From JACQZU01 sp041908165 (GTDB taxonomy: Bacteria > Acidobacteriota > Holophagae > Holophagales > Holophagaceae): a DNA stretch of 64,000 bases. The translations under genes and the position numbers were made by a program. The notes under the pieces were generated by a model, which did not search any database, was not told the DNA's origin, and saw only the letters and a program-made list of their open reading frames with translations. Below, one piece after another: positions 32,785 to 41,800 of this stretch. Every line of letters begins with the position of its first letter. Position 1 is the stretch's first letter. The stretch covers positions 62,001 to 126,000 of the forward strand of contig JAYRFV010000042.1 of the NCBI GenBank assembly GCA_041908165.1. The letters run 5' to 3'.

Positions 32785-34058
32785 CCTCGCCCTGGGACCT
32801 CCCGGCCCCGGAGCCGGCGCCGGGCCCGAGGGTTCCGCTGGCCGGGCTGGACCGGGCCGCCCTCCGGTCCTTCCTCGAAGGCCTGGGCCAGCCGGCCTGG
32901 CGCGGGGACCAGCTGTTCGAGGGCCTGTACCGCCACCGCTGGGCCACCTGGGACCGCTTCACGGCCTTCGGCAAGGACCTGCGCGCCCGGCTGGAGGCCT
33001 GCGCCGCCCTCGACCGGCCGGTCATCGTGGACAGCGCCGCCAGCGCGGACGGCAGCACCAAGCACGCCTTCCGCCTGGCGGACGGCCATGCGGTCGAGGG
33101 CGTGCACATGCCGTATTTTGTCCGGGGGTCCCGCGCTTCGCTTCGCTCCGCGCCCACCCCCGGGCCCCCGCGCCCTTCGCAGGCGGAGCCTGCTCAGGGC
33201 TTCGCCCTTGACGGGTCCCGCGCTCTGGCGGACCACCCCGCACCCCCGCGCCGTTTGCAGGCGGAGCCTGCTCAGGGCTTCGAATCGGGCGACGCGCAGG
33301 GCGTGGCGGGCGCCCTTGAGCGGGTGACGCTGTGCCTGTCGTCGCAGGTGGGCTGCGCGATGGGCTGCACCTTCTGCGCCACGGGGCAGATGGGGATCCT
33401 CCGCAACCTGACGGCCGGGGAGATCGTCGGCCAGGTGCTGGCCATGCTGGACCACCACGGCCACCCGCCCGGGGTGCCGGTGAACCTGGTGTTCATGGGG
33501 ATGGGCGAGCCCCTGCACAACCTCGACCACGTGATGGCCGCCTTCCGGGTGCTTTCGGAACCTGGGGGGCTGGCGATCCCGCCGCGCCGCATCACCCTCT
33601 CGACCGCCGGGCTGGTGAGCGGCATCCAGCGCCTGGGCGCCCTCTCGCCGCGGCCGAGGCTGGCGGTCAGCCTCAACGCCACCACCGACGCCGCCCGGTC
33701 GCGGATCATGCCGGTCAACCGCGTCTGGGGCCTGGATGCCCTGGCCGCGGCCCTGGCCGGCTTCCCGCTGGGCCGCGGCGAGCGGATCACCCTCGAGTTC
33801 GTGCTGCTCAAGGGCCTCACCGACAGCCTGGAGGACGGCCGCCGGCTGGCGGCCTTCGCCCGCCGCTTCCCCAGCAAGGTCAACCTCATCCCCTTCAACC
33901 CCCACGAAGGCGCCGGCTTCGAGCCCCCGGAGGACGACCGGCTGGAGGCGCTCTGCGGGCTGCTGGCGAAGGCCGGCCTCACCGTGAGCGTGCGCCGCTC
34001 CCGCGGCCAGGACGTGGCCGGGGCCTGCGGCCAGCTGGTGCGGCGCGCCCGGGCTTGA
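32781..34058 (+). CDS. rlmN: 23S rRNA adenine-C2 methyltransferase RlmN with in-frame insert
   Basis: A 425-residue radical-SAM enzyme that methylates A2503 of 23S rRNA and A37 of some tRNAs. The cluster motif is GCAMGCTFCATG, followed by GILRNLTAGEIVGQV, VFMGMGEPLHNLD and the catalytic C-terminal cysteine in GQDVAGACGQL. The N-terminal helical RNA-binding part (1-75) is normal. Between VHMP (about residue 111) and RVTLCLSSQVGC (181) lie about 69 residues, rich in Ala, Pro, Arg and Gly, where the family usually has about 5-15. This insert is made of two diverged repeats. The frame is intact, so the enzyme is probably functional. It overlaps the upstream gene (ATGA) and converges with the next gene 3 nt after its stop. 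Confidence 0.93.
   Translation: MTSPWDLPAPEPAPGPRVPLAGLDRAALRSFLEGLGQPAWRGDQLFEGLYRHRWATWDRFTAFGKDLRARLEACAALDRPVIVDSAASADGSTKHAFRLADGHAVEGVHMPYFVRGSRASLRSAPTPGPPRPSQAEPAQGFALDGSRALADHPAPPRRLQAEPAQGFESGDAQGVAGALERVTLCLSSQVGCAMGCTFCATGQMGILRNLTAGEIVGQVLAMLDHHGHPPGVPVNLVFMGMGEPLHNLDHVMAAFRVLSEPGGLAIPPRRITLSTAGLVSGIQRLGALSPRPRLAVSLNATTDAARSRIMPVNRVWGLDALAAALAGFPLGRGERITLEFVLLKGLTDSLEDGRRLAAFARRFPSKVNLIPFNPHEGAGFEPPEDDRLEALCGLLAKAGLTVSVRRSRGQDVAGACGQLVRRARA
33123..33282 (+). repeat. Two diverged tandem repeat units inside rlmN
   Basis: Two units share an exact 26-bp word at 33179-33204 and 33257-33282, 78 bp (26 codons) apart, encoding the peptide QAEPAQGF twice. Each word contains the hairpin GCAGGC-GGA-GCCTGC. 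Neighbouring words (ccccgggcccccgcgc at 33157 and ggcggaccaccccg at 33227) recur exactly in the intergenic repeat near 55.74 kb. This marks the insert as a member of a dispersed palindromic repeat family that entered the gene in frame. Confidence 0.85.
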
Positions 34059-34061
34059 GGG

Positions 34062-34655
34062 CTATTTCACCGGCGCCAAGGACTTCGGCAGCCGCGGCGG
34101 CACCGGCACCCGCATGACCGCCACGCCGTGGATGCCGCAGAGGTAGGCCACCCAGAGGCCGTTCGGGCTGGGCGTCAGGGCGGTGCAGTCCTCCTGGGTG
34201 GTGCGCCAGTGCACCCGGGTCTGCCCGTCCGGATAGGTCAGCTGCAGCGCGGCGCCCACCGGCAGGACCTCCGCCAGCTCCACCTTCACGCCGTTGAAGA
34301 AGGTGACGCTGCGGGCGCCCTCCTCGTCGGCGGCGATCCAGCTCACCCGCTCGGGTTCCGCCAGGGGAGCGAATTCCGGCTTCCCGGTGGGGGCCGCGAC
34401 GTCCTGGTTGTCCCGCCACTTGAGGCGCTTGAGCAGGAGCCTGTCGAGGTCGATCCGCACCCACTTCCCGTCGATCTTGACGCCGATGGCCTTGCTGTCC
34501 GGCGACCAGTGGATGGGGTCGACCACCCGCTGCTTCGGCGCGACCAGGACGGTGTCGCAGCCGAGGGCGGCGAGGTTGGCCTCGAGGGTGCCGTGGCTGA
34601 GCTGGGCGCAGAGCAGGGCGCCGGTCAGGGGCAGGAGCAGGGTCGGGATGCGCAT
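34062..34655 (-). CDS. Hypothetical periplasmic protein
   Basis: A 197-residue protein with signal peptide MRIPTLLLPLTGALLCAQ. The mature part shows WD/TolB-like beta-propeller character: DPIHWSPDSKAIGVKIDGKW, VSWIAADEEGARSVTFFNG, ALTPSPNGLWVAYLCG. It has too few blades for a complete propeller. It is 37 nt downstream of the Ig-domain lipoprotein gene and probably in the same operon. It is convergent with rlmN, only 3 nt away. Confidence 0.7.
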   Translation of the reverse strand: MRIPTLLLPLTGALLCAQLSHGTLEANLAALGCDTVLVAPKQRVVDPIHWSPDSKAIGVKIDGKWVRIDLDRLLLKRLKWRDNQDVAAPTGKPEFAPLAEPERVSWIAADEEGARSVTFFNGVKVELAEVLPVGAALQLTYPDGQTRVHWRTTQEDCTALTPSPNGLWVAYLCGIHGVAVMRVPVPPRLPKSLAPVK

Positions 34656-34692
34656 TGGGAATCCGTCCGTCGCAGGGAGGATGGGGGCCGGT

Positions 34693-37185
34693 TCAGGGGG
34701 TGATGACGCCCGAGTAGACGGGGGCGGTGCTCAGCGGCCAGCTGGGGAGGAAGGGCCGGTTGGGATCGTAGCCGCCGGCCCGCACGCACTGGATCCGGAA
34801 CACGTAGGACTTCCCGGCCTCGAGGATGCCCGGGCTGACCTTCTGGCTGGTGATGCCGGTGAGGTAGCTGATCTTCTCCTCCAGCCGGCCCTCTTCGGGA
34901 ACGACCCGGAAGACGGTGATCCGGTAGTAGCTCGGCACGTCCGGGACCTGCAGCTGCCAGGTGAGCAGCGGCGCCGTGCCCACGCCCGAGGACGTGGCGA
35001 AGAGGTCGGCGCCGTTGATCCGCGCCTGGACCACCGGGTGGATCTGGGGAACCAGGGGCGCGCCCGTGACCATGTCCGCGGGCCAGAGGTCCTCGAGGGC
35101 GTCGGCGATGACCAGCGGGGCTGCGCCCGGCACCGCGAGGGTCAGGGAAAACTCCTGGCGGATCGAGAAGACCCGGGTCCAGGTCCCCGGGAAGGGATCG
35201 GAGCAGGTGAAACTGGTGGAGGGCAGGTCGGCGGTCGCGGTGCGGACCAGGGTGTAGATCGGCGCCCAGGGCGGCACCGCGCCGAGGGTCCCGCCCCCGG
35301 GCTGGACGCCATAGACCACCTTGAGCGGACCGCGGCCGGTGACCGGGCCGAGGGAGGGGTGGACCTTGGACAACTGGGCGGCGTAGGCCGAGGTCGTCAC
35401 CGCCACCGCCGGCCCCGGAAGCCGCGGCAGGGTCGCGGGGGCCGCGTCCACCAGGGTCTCGCCGATCGCCTTCATGTTCGGGGCGACCTGGGAGGCGGCC
35501 GCGGCGAGCGTGGTCAGCTCGCCCTCCGGCAGGCTGTCCACCCGCGGGCTCAGGGTCCACAGGATGTCCTTCGAGGACTGCGACAGCGGCAGGCCCTTCC
35601 AGGGGAACCGGTAGACCGGGCCGGTTCCGCCGGTGGTCTGCATCAGCGCGAAGGTCGGGAAGTAGACCCAGATGCCCTGGGTGAGCCCGCGCAGGGCCCC
35701 GGTGACATTCACGGCGAAGCTGGTCTGGTCGCTGGTGGGGTAGGTGCGGTCGGTGCGGCCCAGGGCGGCGTCGCGGAAGTCGGGGTCGCCCTGGACCACC
35801 CAGAGGCCCAATGGAGGCTGTGTGGCGCTGGCGCCGAGCACCATCAGGAAGGGTCCGGGGGGCAGCCCGGGAACCTGGAAGGTGCCGTCCGCGGCGCCGG
35901 AGCCCGGGAACGCCTCGTAGTCGCCGGTCCCGCCCAATTGCAGGGCCTCGACCGCGGTGGTCCGCAGGTCCCTGGGCACGAAGGTCTGGCCGCTCTCGAC
36001 CTGCCAGAAGGTGCCGGCGAGCCCGTTGATGGTCCGCGCCTGGTACACGCGCAGGACGGCTTCCAGGCTCAGCACCGTGCCCGCGGGGTTGGTGATCCGG
36101 ACCTGGTAGATCGTGCCGTGGTCGGCGAGCACGGCCACCGGCGTGGTGTAGGACGCCGCGGTCGCGCCGGCGATGTCGGCCCCGTTGCGCCGCCACTGGT
36201 ACTGCAGCGGCGGGCTGCCCGCGGCGACCACGGTGAAGGTGGCGCTCTGGCCGGTGCCGGCCCAGGTGTCCACCGGCTGGGTGGTGATGGCCGGCGGGCT
36301 GAGGTCGACCACCAGGACCGCGTCGGCGCTGGTCACGCTGCCGCCGGAATTGGAGACCACCACCGAGTAGCTCCCGGCGTGGCTGGCCTGCAGGTTGTCG
36401 ATGGTGTAGGTGCTGAGGGTGGCGCCCGCCAGGGCGCTGCCGTTCTTGCGCCACTGGTACTGCAGCGGCGGCGTGCCGGAGGCGGTGACGCTGAAGGTGA
36501 GGGACTGGCCGATCGCGGCGTGGCCGCCGAGGGGCTGCTGGACGATCAGGGGCGCGGCGACCTGGGCGCCGACCTGCAGGGTGGCTTCGCGGGTCTCGAC
36601 GGTGCCGAGGCTGTTGCTGACCACCACCTTGAACGTGGCGAGGTTGTCGGCGCGGGTCACCGACGGCAGCGTGTAGGTCGCGGAGGTCGCGCCCGGGATC
36701 GACGCCCCGTTGCGCTTCCACTGGTACTGCAGGACCGGCGTGCCCTGGGCGGCGGCGATGAAGGTCACCGACTGGCCCTCCACCGTGACGACGTCATCCG
36801 GCTGCTGGGTGATGAACGGCAGCTGGTTGACCCCGAGGGTGGCGGAGGTGCTGGTCTGGGAGCCGGCGCTGTTGGAGACGCGCACCCGGAACACCGCGCC
36901 GTGGTCGGTGACGCTGGTGGCGCCGGTGTTGAAGGTGCTGAAGGTCGCGCCGGGGATGTCGGTGCCGTTGCGGGTCCACTGGTAAAGCAGCGGTTCGGTT
37001 CCGGTCACGGCCACGGTGAAGGTGGCGGGGGCCGGGGCCCAGACGGTCTGCGAGACCGGCTGCGCGGTGATGGCGGGCGCGACCACCGCGGGCGGCGGCG
37101 TGGCGCCGGTGTCGCTGCTGCTGCAGCCCACCAGGGCTCCCGCCAGCAGGAGCACGGCGAGGGCCGGGAACATCCTGGAAACCAT
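34693..37185 (-). CDS. Surface lipoprotein with four Ig-like domains
   Basis: A 830-residue lipoprotein (lipobox LVGCSSS, Cys21). Residues about 30-390 contain four tandem immunoglobulin-like repeats with the pattern I-x-x-Q-P, then L-x-Y-Q-W-x-x-N-G, then G-A-T, such as PLLYQWTRNGTDIPGAT, VLQYQWKRNGASIPGAT, PLQYQWRKNGSALAGAT and PLQYQWRRNGADIAGAT. The remaining about 440 residues have no known family, but the last about 90 (YRITVFRV, YVFRIQCVRAGG) look like a fibronectin-type strand pattern. The ATG at 37185 has GAGAGGA 9 nt upstream; a start at 37212 is less likely. Probably adhesive or surface-structural. Confidence 0.85.
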   Translation of the reverse strand: MVSRMFPALAVLLLAGALVGCSSSDTGATPPPAVVAPAITAQPVSQTVWAPAPATFTVAVTGTEPLLYQWTRNGTDIPGATFSTFNTGATSVTDHGAVFRVRVSNSAGSQTSTSATLGVNQLPFITQQPDDVVTVEGQSVTFIAAAQGTPVLQYQWKRNGASIPGATSATYTLPSVTRADNLATFKVVVSNSLGTVETREATLQVGAQVAAPLIVQQPLGGHAAIGQSLTFSVTASGTPPLQYQWRKNGSALAGATLSTYTIDNLQASHAGSYSVVVSNSGGSVTSADAVLVVDLSPPAITTQPVDTWAGTGQSATFTVVAAGSPPLQYQWRRNGADIAGATAASYTTPVAVLADHGTIYQVRITNPAGTVLSLEAVLRVYQARTINGLAGTFWQVESGQTFVPRDLRTTAVEALQLGGTGDYEAFPGSGAADGTFQVPGLPPGPFLMVLGASATQPPLGLWVVQGDPDFRDAALGRTDRTYPTSDQTSFAVNVTGALRGLTQGIWVYFPTFALMQTTGGTGPVYRFPWKGLPLSQSSKDILWTLSPRVDSLPEGELTTLAAAASQVAPNMKAIGETLVDAAPATLPRLPGPAVAVTTSAYAAQLSKVHPSLGPVTGRGPLKVVYGVQPGGGTLGAVPPWAPIYTLVRTATADLPSTSFTCSDPFPGTWTRVFSIRQEFSLTLAVPGAAPLVIADALEDLWPADMVTGAPLVPQIHPVVQARINGADLFATSSGVGTAPLLTWQLQVPDVPSYYRITVFRVVPEEGRLEEKISYLTGITSQKVSPGILEAGKSYVFRIQCVRAGGYDPNRPFLPSWPLSTAPVYSGVITP

Positions 37186-37262
37186 GGCTGACCATCCTCT
37201 CGTGACAGGCATGCCGAACCCCCATGCACGGGACCGGGTGCAGGCGCGCCCGGCGGAGCGCC

Positions 37263-37895
37263 TCAGCGGCTCTCCACCGCCAGGCGGTGCTTGATCGCCT
37301 GCAGGGCGTCGCGGACCGCGGCGTTGTCGGGCTCGAGGCTCAGGGCGCGCTCGAACCGCTGGGCCGCCTCGCCGAGGCGGCCCAGGGTCTGCAGGAAGAA
37401 GCCGGCGTTGATGAACGCCGAGGCGAAGCGGTCATCGAGGGAGATCGCCTTCTCGGCTTCGGCGAGGGCGCGCTCGGGCTCGCCCTGGTTGGCCAGGATC
37501 ACCGCGATGTTGGACAGGTAGCCGGGGTTCTTCGGATGGCGGCGCAGGCCCTGCCGGTAGACCTCGAGCGCGTCCTGCGGGCGGCCGAGGGCCTGCAGCG
37601 CGATCCCCAGGTGGGTGTAGACGGTGTCGTGGTCGTAGCCCTGCGCCAGCGCCTGGCCTAGGAAGGCGACGGCGTCCTCCATGCGCCCCTGGTGCAGCGC
37701 GATGGTGCCCAGGGAGCAGAGGGCGAAGGGGTTTCCTGGTTCCGCCGCCAGCACGCGTCGGTAAAGGATCTCGGCCTGCTGGAAGCTGCCCGCCTTCTGC
37801 AGGCGGTAGGCGGCATCGATGACCCCGAGGGTGGCGGGGTCCTTGCGGAAAGGGCGGTGGGTCGTTTTGCGGGGAATGGGCCCTCGTGCGGGCAT
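37263..37895 (-). CDS. TPR repeat protein
   Basis: A 210-residue protein made almost entirely of about five TPR units (FQQAEILYRRVLAAEPGNPF, ALCSLGTIALHQGRMEDAVA, YTHLGIALQALGRPQDALEV, YLSNIAVILANQGEPERALA, FINAGFFLQTLGRLGEAAQR). No signal peptide, so it is likely a cytosolic scaffold. AAAGGAG lies 6 nt upstream of the ATG. It is 77 nt upstream of the Ig-domain gene on the same strand. Confidence 0.88.
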   Translation of the reverse strand: MPARGPIPRKTTHRPFRKDPATLGVIDAAYRLQKAGSFQQAEILYRRVLAAEPGNPFALCSLGTIALHQGRMEDAVAFLGQALAQGYDHDTVYTHLGIALQALGRPQDALEVYRQGLRRHPKNPGYLSNIAVILANQGEPERALAEAEKAISLDDRFASAFINAGFFLQTLGRLGEAAQRFERALSLEPDNAAVRDALQAIKHRLAVESR

Positions 37896-37997
37896 GCCGT
37901 CTCCTTTAGGCGTCCACGTGAGGAGAAGCCGGACCTTCGATTCTAGCGCGGACCCCGCCCTGCACCAAGCGGAGAAGCCCCCTGGACGCGGATCGGG

Positions 37998-38774
37998 CTA
38001 CTTGGCCGTGGCGCCGATCTCGAAGGTGAGGTCGATGCGGCCGTTGACCGTGGCCCTGGGCAGGCGGAAGTTCTTGTACTCGACGAACCCGCGGAGGGTG
38101 ACCGGGCCGGGGCTGTTGGACCAAGTCCAGAGGGCCGCGCCCTGGAACTGAATCGCCGGAACGCCCAGTTTGCGGAGGTCGGCTTCCAGCAGCGGGAACG
38201 GCGTCGACGCGACCGGCCGGTTCTCGGTCTCGCCGAGCTTTTTCGGGTCCGTCATCGGGCTGAGGCTGGCGAGCCGGCCCTTCAGGTTGACCACCGCTCC
38301 GCCGGTGGCGAAGATGCCCTGCCCGCGGCCGAGGGCCTTGAAGGTCATCTTCCCGGCGTTCTGGATGCGGGTGGCGTCCACGGACACCGGGGCCCAGCCG
38401 GGAGCCGGGAAGTCGTCCTCCAGGTGCAGCGTGGCCGTGGCGCCGGCGGCGGCCGGGTTCTCGGCCGGCGTGAAGACGAATTCGACTTCGCCGGTGGGAT
38501 AGACCGTCTCGGCGAGGGTGCCGGGCAGGGTGTAGGCGAAGTCCTCGAGGATCCGCTTGCTGCGGGTCTCCTCGGTCTTCTGGGACTTGAGGGTGGTGTG
38601 GAACTCAGTGCGCCCCTTGAGGGTCAGGGTGCAGGCCGCGCTGCGGACGGTTTCGCCCGTCACCGCCAGCGGGGCGGGCTCGGGCGCGGGCGCCGCCGGG
38701 CGGGGCTGCGGCGCCCGCCTGGGCGGCTCGGCGGCCTGGAGGAGCAGGGGAAGGCAGAGGATGGACGGGTTCAT
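37998..38774 (-). CDS. Hypothetical secreted protein
   Basis: A 258-residue protein with a short signal peptide (MNPSILCLPLLLQA) and a Pro/Ala linker. The mature part is beta-rich (CTLTLKGRTEFHTTLKSQKT, GEVEFVFTPAENPAAAGATA, PVTLRGFVEYKNFRLPRATV). No family recognised. GGAGACC lies upstream of the ATG. It lies just downstream of the terminator of the giant surface gene and begins the block 38774-34062. Confidence 0.7.
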   Translation of the reverse strand: MNPSILCLPLLLQAAEPPRRAPQPRPAAPAPEPAPLAVTGETVRSAACTLTLKGRTEFHTTLKSQKTEETRSKRILEDFAYTLPGTLAETVYPTGEVEFVFTPAENPAAAGATATLHLEDDFPAPGWAPVSVDATRIQNAGKMTFKALGRGQGIFATGGAVVNLKGRLASLSPMTDPKKLGETENRPVASTPFPLLEADLRKLGVPAIQFQGAALWTWSNSPGPVTLRGFVEYKNFRLPRATVNGRIDLTFEIGATAK

Positions 38775-38840
38775 TCGGGTCTCCAGTCGGGGACGGGGCC
38801 CCGCATCAGGGATCCGCGATCGGGCGCGGAGGTTCCCATG

Positions 38841-38865
38841 AAAAGGGCCCCCTTGCGGGGGCCCC
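38841..38865 (-). terminator. Intrinsic terminator of the giant lipoprotein gene
   Basis: On the minus strand an 8-bp stem GGGCCCCC/GGGGGCCC (38845-38852 and 38857-38864, 4-nt loop) is followed by four T residues. It is 24 bp past the stop of the giant gene, separating that transcript from the block of genes downstream. Confidence 0.85.
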
Positions 38866-38888
38866 GATCCGAGGATCTTTGGACAGTC

Positions 38889-41800
38889 TTAGAAGGTCAC
38901 GAACGGCGAGGACACGAAGTCGGCGTACGCCATGGGGAAGCGGCTCTTGTTGGGGGCCTTTTCCATGTCGATGCCGCTGATCCACATCGTGCGGACGCGG
39001 AAGAAGTAGACCGCGGTGGTCTCCTGCCGCCAGGTGTAGAGGGCGGGCATGTGGAAGACCTGGGTGGCTTCCTTGGAGCCGATGTGGCCCATGCGGAAGC
39101 TGCCGAGCAGGATCGGCTGGTTGGTGTTGTTGTCGTCGCCGGTGAGGCGGTACAGCTCGACGATGTAGCCGCTCGGGATCACCTGGTTGTTGACCGAGGA
39201 CTGCCAGGTCAGGGTGGTGTTGGAGCGGTTGAACAGGGTCGTGCCGCCGGCCAGGGACCAGGCGCCGGTGCCGGAGAGGTCGGTCGGGTAGCTGTTGACC
39301 AGGTCGAGCTTGGTGTTCATCCGGTTGGAGCCGGTGTAGTTAACCTGGTAGTCGTTGATCGCCAGGAAGCGGACCGGGCTCACGACCGGGCGGCCCATGT
39401 CAACCACGTTGCCGGGGTTGGTGCAGGTCGGGTCGGTGAGGGCGGCGCCCATCTGGAAGACGTTCGCCACGGTGGCGGGCACCTTGTAGAGGGTGTCGGT
39501 CAGGGCCGCGCTGGAGCTCGGGTAGCGAACGCCAGCCAGGAAGTTGACCTTCAGTTCCATGACCGTCAGCCAGTTCGCCGCGTTGGCGGGCTCGACCATC
39601 GGGTTGTAGAAGCCCTTCAGGACGGCCGGGAAGGCGGAGACGTTCACGTCGTTCATGGCGGCGACGCCGGAGGCGACGGTGGCGGCGTTGAGGGCCACGT
39701 CGTTGGTCTCCTGCAGGTTCCACCACTGGGCCAGGACCGGGCTGCCGGGCTCGATGCCGGCTTCGCCGGCGGCGGCGCCGGGGTGCAGGCGCACGCCGTA
39801 GATCACGGCGCTGTCGCGCACGCCGCCGTCACGGCTGGCGGTGGGGGCGACGGCATTGAAGAAGGCCGGCACGCTGCGGTCGAGGGTCTGGCCGACGATG
39901 TTCTGGTTGAAGGTCGGGTTGACCAGGCGGGCGCTGGAGGGGCGGCTCACGCCGTTGGCCAGGCCGGCCCACTGGGAGCGCTGCCAGATGCTGAAGGTGC
40001 TGTTGTAGGGGCTGACCACGCCGAAGTTGGCGGCGTTGTTGACGCCCGGCAGGGTGCCGGAGGAGAAGGCGATCTGGGCCTGGGTGTCGTTCATGGCGCC
40101 GACGGTCATGTCGAAGGACGGAACCTTGGTGTTGCCGCCGCTCACGGAATAGGTGCCCGGCTCCATCAGGCTGGCGGCCCAGGTGCCCCAGGCGTTCTTC
40201 TTGGTGAGGTCCTGCTTCATCCAGGTGAACCAGACCTTGTCGCCGCTGCCCAGCTTGATCATGCCGAGCGTGCTGAACTGGTCGCCGCCACCGGCGTTGT
40301 TGGTCATGTAGGTCTCACCCAGCTGCAGGGCGGGGTCGGTCACGAAGCCGGTGATGGTGTTGTTGATGTAGCCGCGGGTGCCGACGAAGCTCAGCTCGGT
40401 GTAGTTGACGCCGGCGCTGAAGGTGGTGCGGTTCGGCACGTTCAGGGTGCCCTTGGCCTCGACGGAGGACCAGGCGGAGTCGGTCACCACATGGAAGGGC
40501 GTGGTGTCGGCCATGAGGAAGCCGGAGCTGATCGCCTGGTTGTTGGCCGGGGTGCCGTTGATGGCGTCGGCGTCCACCGCGGCCGGCGTGAAGCCGTTCA
40601 TCGCGAAGTTGGCGAAGCCGGAGAGGCCCGTGCGGCCCCAGGTCTGGACCCGGGCGTAGAGCGGGTCGTTGACCGGGATGCCCTGCGGGTTGCCGTCGCC
40701 GGTGAAGAACCAGCGGGCATTGCTGTTCATGTTGGGAACGGCGATCTGCAGCACGTCGCCCAGCTCGTACTTGTTGGCCGGGCCGGCGGTGCGGCCGAGG
40801 TTGGCGTTGGTGATGACGGTGGGCCAGGTGTAGGTCCAACGCATGCGGGTTCCGACCGAATCAGGGTCAGCCTGGCTGATCAGCACGGAGCGGCCAGCGT
40901 AGGCGCTGCTGTAGTCGATCTCGCCCTGGCGCTTGCCGTAGTACCAGGTGCTGGCCAGGATGTAGCCAGTCTGCGGCTCGAGGTTCGGGGTGAACCAACG
41001 GGTCTGCCAGTACTGGGGACTTCCGCCATTCAGGGCCGGCGACTGGCTGTCGGTGACCTTGAAGTTGCCGATGGTCCGGTTGTACTGGGTCATTTCCATG
41101 GAGAGCGGCGCGAAGTTGCCGGGTCCCATCCAGTCGTCGGCGTTGTTGCGGAAGCGGTCGCCGAAGATGGAGAACAGGTAGGGGCTGGAGCTCGGGATGA
41201 CCTGGGCGCGGTATTCCGTGTCCGCGTAGAGGCCGGTCTCGCTCTTGTGCTGGTCGGCCATCGGGTTGCCGCCGCTGACGCTGTAGGTCTGCCAGCTGCT
41301 GGTGGCGCTGCCGCCGCTGCTGATGCGGCCCTGGGCGTAGGAGGGCAGGTTGAAGGTGCCGTACTCGTCGTTCAGGGGGTTGCCCTGGTGGAAGCCGTAG
41401 GCCGGGCCCTCGACGGAGTAGAGGGTGATCCAGGAGGCGGCGGTGAAGAGGCCGGAACCGCCGGTGGTGCCGGAGGCGGGGCCGTCGCCGTCGAAGATGT
41501 GGGTGGCCTGGGCGGGCGTCGGGCCGAATTCGGTCTCGTCCACCGCGGCGGTGCTGGGGAAGGGCAGGTAGCTGAAGGTGTAGCGGGCGCCGGCGTTGGA
41601 GTTGACGCTGTTGTCGCCCTCGTTGGCACTGCTGCGCAGCATGCCGAGGTAGCGGCTCGAGCCCGAGGTGTCAGAGCCGTTGCCCCAGGCGTTCTCCGCG
41701 CCCTCGAGGAGCTGGCGGATGCGGGCGTTGGCGAAGCGCACGGTGCCGAAGATCGGGTTGATGCCGAGGTTCTTGTTGTTGATGCGCTCGTACTGGTCGC

